Assembly: GCA_009377585.1 (NCBI GenBank)
Contig: WHTS01000003.1
Span: forward strand, 74,015-138,014
Direction: 5' to 3'
Length of the DNA stretch: 64,000 bases
Source of the DNA: Betaproteobacteria bacterium
Lineage (GTDB): Bacteria > Pseudomonadota > Gammaproteobacteria > Burkholderiales > WYBJ01
The position numbers were made by a program, and so were the translations under genes. The stretch's first letter is position 1. Each line of letters begins with the position of its first letter. This document shows positions 61,561 through 64,000 of this stretch, in pieces. The notes under the pieces are model-generated. The model was not told where the DNA came from. It ran no database searches and was given only the letters and a program-made list of their open reading frames with translations.

Positions 61561-62096
61561 CCCTGCGCGTACTGGATCCCCGTCAATCGGCCGAGGGCGA
61601 AGCCTTGCGGCTCGCGCCGGCGCTGCCGTCGCTGCGCGACGCCGTAGTAGGGCTGCTCGACAACGCCAAGATCGGCACGGCACGCTTGTACGACCATGTC
61701 GAAGCCATTCTGCGCTCCGAGCATGGCGTGCGCGAGTTCATCCGCCGGCGCAAGTCCGATGCGACGCGCCCGGCGCCGAACGAGATCATCGCGCAGTTGA
61801 GTGGCGCCGATGCCCTGATCTCCGGCATCGGCGATTGAGGCAGCTGCTCGTCGTGCAGTTTGCACGACGCCATCGCCGCCGAGCGGCTCGGCATCCCGGC
61901 GGCCGCCGTAATGACCGATCGGTTCGTGCGAAGCGCCCAGGTCGTGGCGCAGGTGAACGGCCTGCCGGAGTATCCGTTCGCGGTGATCGGACACCCTGTC
62001 GCCAACGATGACGACGACGCGCTGCGGCTGAAGGCCGTCGAGGCCGTGCGCCAGATCGTGCCGATCCTGACACAACGGCGGGCAGACAGACTCTAG
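61557..62096 (+). CDS. UGSC-family selenoprotein (in-frame UGA at codon 94)
   Basis: A 180-codon frame runs from ATG 61557 (AAGGAGA ends 6 bases upstream) to TAG 62096, with one TGA at 61836-61838. Read as selenocysteine this gives GIGD-Sec-GSCSSCSLHDAIAAERLGIP, the hallmark of UGSC-like proteins, where position 1 is Sec or Cys. Cys97 and Cys100 follow. The frame continues with normal coding character: AAAVMTDRFVRSAQVVAQ, then YPFAVIGHPVANDDD. A hairpin at 61849-61869 fits a bacterial SECIS. Standard annotation would end the gene at 61838. The selenocysteine machinery is not in the window. A redox or thiol-linked role is likely. Confidence 0.82.
61839..61869 (+). promoter_or_regulatory. Candidate SECIS element
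   Basis: Ten bases after the UGA a perfect 9-bp stem begins: CGTCGTGCA (61849-61857), loop GTT, TGCACGACG (61861-61869). The loop starts 19 bases after the UGA and begins with G followed by T. Both features match known bacterial SECIS elements. The top of the stem (GTGCA-G..T-TGCAC) resembles the E. coli fdhF hairpin. Confidence 0.75.
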
Positions 62097-62143
62097 GCGC
62101 TCTTCTCGACGACGAGCGCTTGGCAAGGAGTGGTTTTGGTTTT

Positions 62144-62247
62144 CCCCTCCTCTCACGAGGAGGGGTGCCCGCGCAGCGGGCGGGGTGGTGTGGTTGTCGA
62201 TCGCACGAGACCACCCCGTCCGCGACATTGTCGCGTCCCGCCCCTGC
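62144..62247. repeat. Intergenic bipartite hairpin repeat, family B (inverted pair)
   Basis: Forward copy: CCCCTCCT-ctcacg-AGGAGGGG (62144-62165), GCCCGC-gca-GCGGGC (62167-62181), tail GGGGTGGTGTGGTT (62182-62195). A reverse copy follows (ACCACCCCGTCCGCGAC to TCGCGTCCCGCCCCTGCC, 62210-62247). It lies between two converging genes and may terminate both. Confidence 0.8.
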
Positions 62248-62255
62248 CAAGCAAG

Positions 62256-63259
62256 CTACTTGGCCAACCCCAGATCCACGAGCACCGACTTCATCGCCTC
62301 GTATTCCTTCCTGAGGTCTTCCTGCATGCGCTGACCAGTCGCGAAGTCTTCCGACCAGAAGTTGCGCTCCAGATCCTTCTTGAACTCCGGCGCGGCGACG
62401 ACCTGCTTCAGCGCATTTTCCCAAAATGCCACCTGCTCCGCCGGCATTCCCTTCGGTCCCATGATGCTGCGCCAGCCGCCGAAGACGAGCGGCACGCCGA
62501 GCTCCTTCCAGGTCGGCACATCGGCGAGCACGCCCGGCATGCGCTGGTCGGCGCAGATCGCCAGCACGCGCATCTTGCCGTTGGCCACGTGCGTGGCCGC
62601 GTTACCCGAGGCGGTGGTGACGAGGTCGACGTGGCCGCCGAGCACCGCGGTGATCGCCTCGGCCGAGCCCTTGAAGGCAATTGCTCGCATGACGCGCACG
62701 TCCGCTCCGATGGCCTTCATCAGAAGTCCCGCCGCGATGTGATTGTGGCTGCCGAGCGCCGTGGCGAAACCGGCGCTCACCGACTTCGGATCCTTTTTCA
62801 GGCGCTCGCTCAGCTCCTTGCCCGACTTGATCGCGGATTCGGCATTGACGCCGAACGCGATGTAGTCGTTCAGCAGCGAGGCGACCGGCGTGAAGTGGTA
62901 TAGGTGAGCTTGCTGCGCCCGATGATGTGATTGGTGAGAATGGTGGGCGTGCCGATCATGAGGTAATGACCGTCGCCTGCATGCTGCACGAGGTAGTTCA
63001 TCGTGAGCGCGTTGCCGCCGCCCGGTTTGTTGACGATCGTGATCGACGTGGGCACGAGGCGTTTTTCGTTCAGGATGCGCTCCACCGTACGCGCGGTCTT
63101 GTCGTTGCTGCCGCCCGGGGCGGACGGCACGACGATTTCGACCGGCTTGGTCGGCTGCCAGCCTTGCGCAGCGAGCGGGCCTCCGAGCGCTGCCATGGAG
63201 GTGGCCAACAGGGCGCCGATCCAGTGTCGGCGGGCGGGTTGGTGCGGATGATGCGGCAT
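62256..63259 (-). pseudogene. Bug/TctC-family solute-binding protein gene with a frameshift
   Basis: The N-terminal part (signal peptide HWIGALLATSMAALGGPLAAQ, then PTKPVEIVVPSAPGGSNDKTARTVERIL and IVNKPGGGNALTMNYL) is in one frame from ATG 63259, which has GAGGAGG upstream. The C-terminal part (HFTPVASLLNDYIAFGVNAES to DLGLAK) is in another. The switch is near 62895-62901, between GRSKLTY and HFTPVAS. The loss of one base, or gain of two, explains it. All else is intact, so this is either a recent pseudogene or a sequencing error. It is the fourth Bug gene in the window. Confidence 0.85.
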
Positions 63260-63504
63260 GATGCGTACTACCTCCTCGTTGAGACGGCGCTTGCGCGCTG
63301 TCGATCGAAAATAGGCCACGGGCGCTCGGCGCCTGCGTGGGCCGCGGCAGTGCAGAGAAGTCCCTGTCGCCGTACAGCACGGCGGCGCAGAAAGTACCAG
63401 GGTGGTTGTGGGCTATTCTAGCCCGGATGGTTCACCGCTTCGTTCGCATCGTGACGCGCGTGACTTGCGGCTGGCATACCGTTCGGCAACGGTAACGACA
63501 ATGA

Positions 63505-63960
63505 TCAGCGCCGTTGGAAGATACGGCTGCGTCCCTGGGCATCGAAGGCGAGCACGTCATAGCGCTGCGGCGTGGGCGACTCCATCCCAGGCGAGCCGAG
63601 CGGCATCCCGGGCACGGCGAGTCCGATGACGTCGGCCGGACGTTGCGCCAACAGGCGGCGTACATCCTCCGCCGGTACATGGCCCTCGATTGCGTAGCCC
63701 GCCACGGTAGCCGTGTGACACGAGCCCAGCGCTTCGGGTACCCGGTGCTTGCGCTTCACCGCACCGAGATCGGTGACATCATGGGTCGTCACCCGAAAAC
63801 CGTTGCGGCGCATATGCTCGGCCCAGGCGCCGCAGCAGCCGCAGTTCGGATCCTTGTATACGTTCACTTCGGGTAGCGCGGCTTGCGCGGAGCAAGCCCA
63901 TGCGGGTAACAGTGTCGCCACGGCGATCGCGACCATCATTCGGCGTCTGTAGGGAATCAT
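63505..63960 (-). CDS. DUF411 periplasmic metal-binding protein
   Basis: The protein has 151 residues. A signal peptide (MVAIAVATLLPAWACSAQA) is followed by VNVYKDPNCGCCGAWAEHMRRNGF, the Cys-x-Cys-Cys motif of DUF411 proteins. Then come VTDLGAVKRKHRVPEALGSCHTATVAGYAIEGHVPAEDVRRLL and GLAVPGMPLGSPGME, also standard for the family. Relatives are linked to copper handling and often sit near copper resistance genes; none are visible here before the window ends. It is complete. Confidence 0.9.
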   Translation of the reverse strand: MIPYRRRMMVAIAVATLLPAWACSAQAALPEVNVYKDPNCGCCGAWAEHMRRNGFRVTTHDVTDLGAVKRKHRVPEALGSCHTATVAGYAIEGHVPAEDVRRLLAQRPADVIGLAVPGMPLGSPGMESPTPQRYDVLAFDAQGRSRIFQRR

Positions 63961-64000
63961 CGATGAGTACCTTCAAGCCAAATTGAAATTATCGCAGTAC

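Noticed and set aside
62256-63259. Programmed ribosomal frameshift in the Bug gene
   Set aside because: No slippery run or stimulating structure is visible at the junction, and Bug proteins do not need two products.

Overview
This is a GC-rich (roughly two-thirds G+C by eye) bacterial chromosome segment. It most resembles a betaproteobacterium of the Burkholderiales/Alcaligenaceae type. The reasons are the tkt-gap-pgk-pyk block, four TctC/Bug-type solute-binding proteins, many CoA-linked catabolic genes, and GC-rich hairpin repeats between genes. No tRNA, rRNA, CRISPR array or phage is visible.

Layout. 1-4.5 kb: central carbon metabolism (end of transketolase, gap, pgk, pyk). 4.7-6.5 kb: a cupin and an acyl-CoA carboxylase carboxyltransferase that has lost about 107 internal codons in frame. 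6.5-9.2 kb: two tandem nucleotide cyclase-FHA proteins and a secreted SH3-like protein. 9.5-24.6 kb: a stand-alone biotin carrier, a GntR regulator, and a long co-directional run behind a well-formed operator/promoter. The run is carboxyltransferase, sulfite-oxidase-like enzyme, EtfBA, second carboxyltransferase, biotin carboxylase, a split ADP-forming acyl-CoA synthetase, a class III CoA-transferase, a FlK-like thioesterase, a YkgJ-type cysteine-cluster gene with an in-frame amber codon, and DoxX. 26-35 kb: an MdtABC-like RND efflux operon with an outer-membrane channel. 35-41.4 kb: a FAD oxidoreductase, a LuxR regulator, a Spy-like chaperone and an OmpR/EnvZ-like two-component pair. 41.4-43.2 kb: a lower-GC restriction-modification pair. 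43.5-54.5 kb: a REC-PAS protein, then a xanthine-dehydrogenase-type hydroxylase, a UbiD decarboxylase, a Rieske oxygenase, a hydrolase and two Bug proteins, which look like aromatic or heteroaromatic acid catabolism. 54.6-64 kb: assorted enzymes, an outer-membrane phospholipase, a probable selenoprotein locus, a frameshifted Bug gene and a DUF411 metal-binding protein.

The strongest unusual signal is at 60.5-62.1 kb. A conserved-looking 349-residue protein is translationally coupled to a gene whose frame runs through an in-frame UGA in a Sec-Gly-Ser-Cys (UGSC) motif. A perfect 9-bp hairpin lies just downstream, at the spacing expected of a bacterial SECIS. Second, a 25-bp motif (20/25 identical) occurs upstream of the RND operon and between spy and the two-component genes, which suggests a BaeSR-like envelope-stress regulon. 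Other oddities are a hairpin repeat inserted in frame inside an iron-sulfur subunit, an iron-type alcohol dehydrogenase without its usual metal ligands, and a 21-bp duplication shared by two converging overlapping genes.
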